DNA of 5,751 nt from Alphaproteobacteria bacterium (GTDB taxonomy: Bacteria > Pseudomonadota > Alphaproteobacteria > Geminicoccales > Geminicoccaceae). Under the pieces are notes generated by a model. That model saw only the letters and a program-made list of their open reading frames with translations, did no database searches and had not been told where the DNA came from. A program made the translations under genes and the position numbers. Positions 5,584 to 5,751 of this stretch are shown here, one piece after another. The DNA lies in assembly GCA_026982585.1 (NCBI GenBank), contig JALSGW010000056.1, forward strand, positions 1-5,751, given 5' to 3'. The first letter of the stretch is position 1; each line of letters begins with the position of its first letter.

Positions 5584-5590
5584 CTAGGGA
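5563..5590. repeat. Two direct copies of TCTAGGGA, start-to-start 20 bases
   Basis: TCTAGGGA occurs at 5563-5570 and again at 5583-5590. The right copy contains the TAG stop codon of the gene entering from the right edge. The 20-base period is about two turns of the helix, as in tandem operators, but no known binding protein is recognised and an eight-base repeat may be chance. Confidence 0.4.
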
Positions 5591-5751
5591 ACGGGACCGT
5601 CTCCCTCGGCATCGCGCAGCCGGGACTGCAGCTCCCGCCACTCGCCGGGAGAGAGGCCGCTCGTCTCCTGGCTGACCTGCTCGCCGGCGAGCATCCGCCG
5701 CACCACGGCGAGCGCCTTGGCCGAGAGGGTCGCCCCTTTGAGCCGGTACTC
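5584..5751 (-). CDS. C-terminal fragment of an unrecognised protein, entering from the right edge
   Basis: An open minus-strand frame enters at the right edge and ends with TAG at 5586-5584, giving 55 residues of C-terminus. Third codon positions are strongly G/C (only AAA, TCT, GAT, GGA, GGT and GTT depart from this), which supports real coding. The peptide begins 'EYRLKGATLSAKALAVVRRM' and looks amphipathic and helical. A Ser/Pro/Gly break ('SGLSPGEW') is followed by a second short helix and a Pro/Gly tail. No family was recognised. It is soluble in character with no cysteines. It runs in the same direction as the OmpA-family gene but is separated from it by 288 bases. Confidence 0.6.
   Translation of the reverse strand, partial: EYRLKGATLSAKALAVVRRMLAGEQVSQETSGLSPGEWRELQSRLRDAEGDGPVP

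Noticed and set aside
5406..5612. Minus-strand open frame of 68 codons upstream of the OmpA-family gene
   Set aside because: Odd composition, no convincing ribosome-binding site noted, and it overlaps the better supported coding end at 5584.

Overview
The window is GC-rich, densely coding DNA that looks chromosomal and alphaproteobacterial, most likely Rhodospirillales-like. This rests on the style of LipB (a TGRGG..TYHGPGQ core), on an OmpA-family protein whose N-terminal region carries a 'DCWLEQQEENFQPEDIARC' stretch, and on the codon bias. It is inference from remembered family features, not from a search. No mobile element, CRISPR array, rRNA or integration scar was seen.

Nearly everything is on the minus strand, so transcription mostly runs right to left. 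From the right: the C-terminal end of an unrecognised protein (from 5584 to the right edge), a non-coding gap (5296-5583), an exported OmpA-family peptidoglycan-binding protein (4390-5295), a GC-rich hairpin, and an exported pentapeptide-repeat protein (3731-4297). Next comes the only plus-strand gene, tRNA-Gln(CTG) at 3652-3725, with its own promoter. To its left is a tightly overlapping four-gene set: lipB (octanoyltransferase), an NMT1/THI5-type periplasmic binding protein, its ATPase and its permease (220-3622). After a 126-base gap, the N-terminus of a probable metallophosphoesterase runs off the left edge.

The ABC importer is complete: a binding protein with a signal peptide, an ATPase with all nucleotide-binding motifs, and a permease with the EAA loop. 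The binding protein falls in the group that includes thiamine-pyrimidine (HMP), nitrate and taurine binders, and the substrate cannot be read from sequence. Its start codon overlaps the lipB stop codon (GTGA) and the ATPase start probably overlaps the binding-protein stop (TTGA), so LipB and the importer appear translationally coupled. Four or five consecutive genes here start with GTG or TTG rather than ATG.

The most interesting points are the coupling of a lipoate-synthesis enzyme to an uncharacterised importer, and the tRNA-Gln promoter lying over the divergent lipB translation start. Nothing in the window is clearly a wholly new system.
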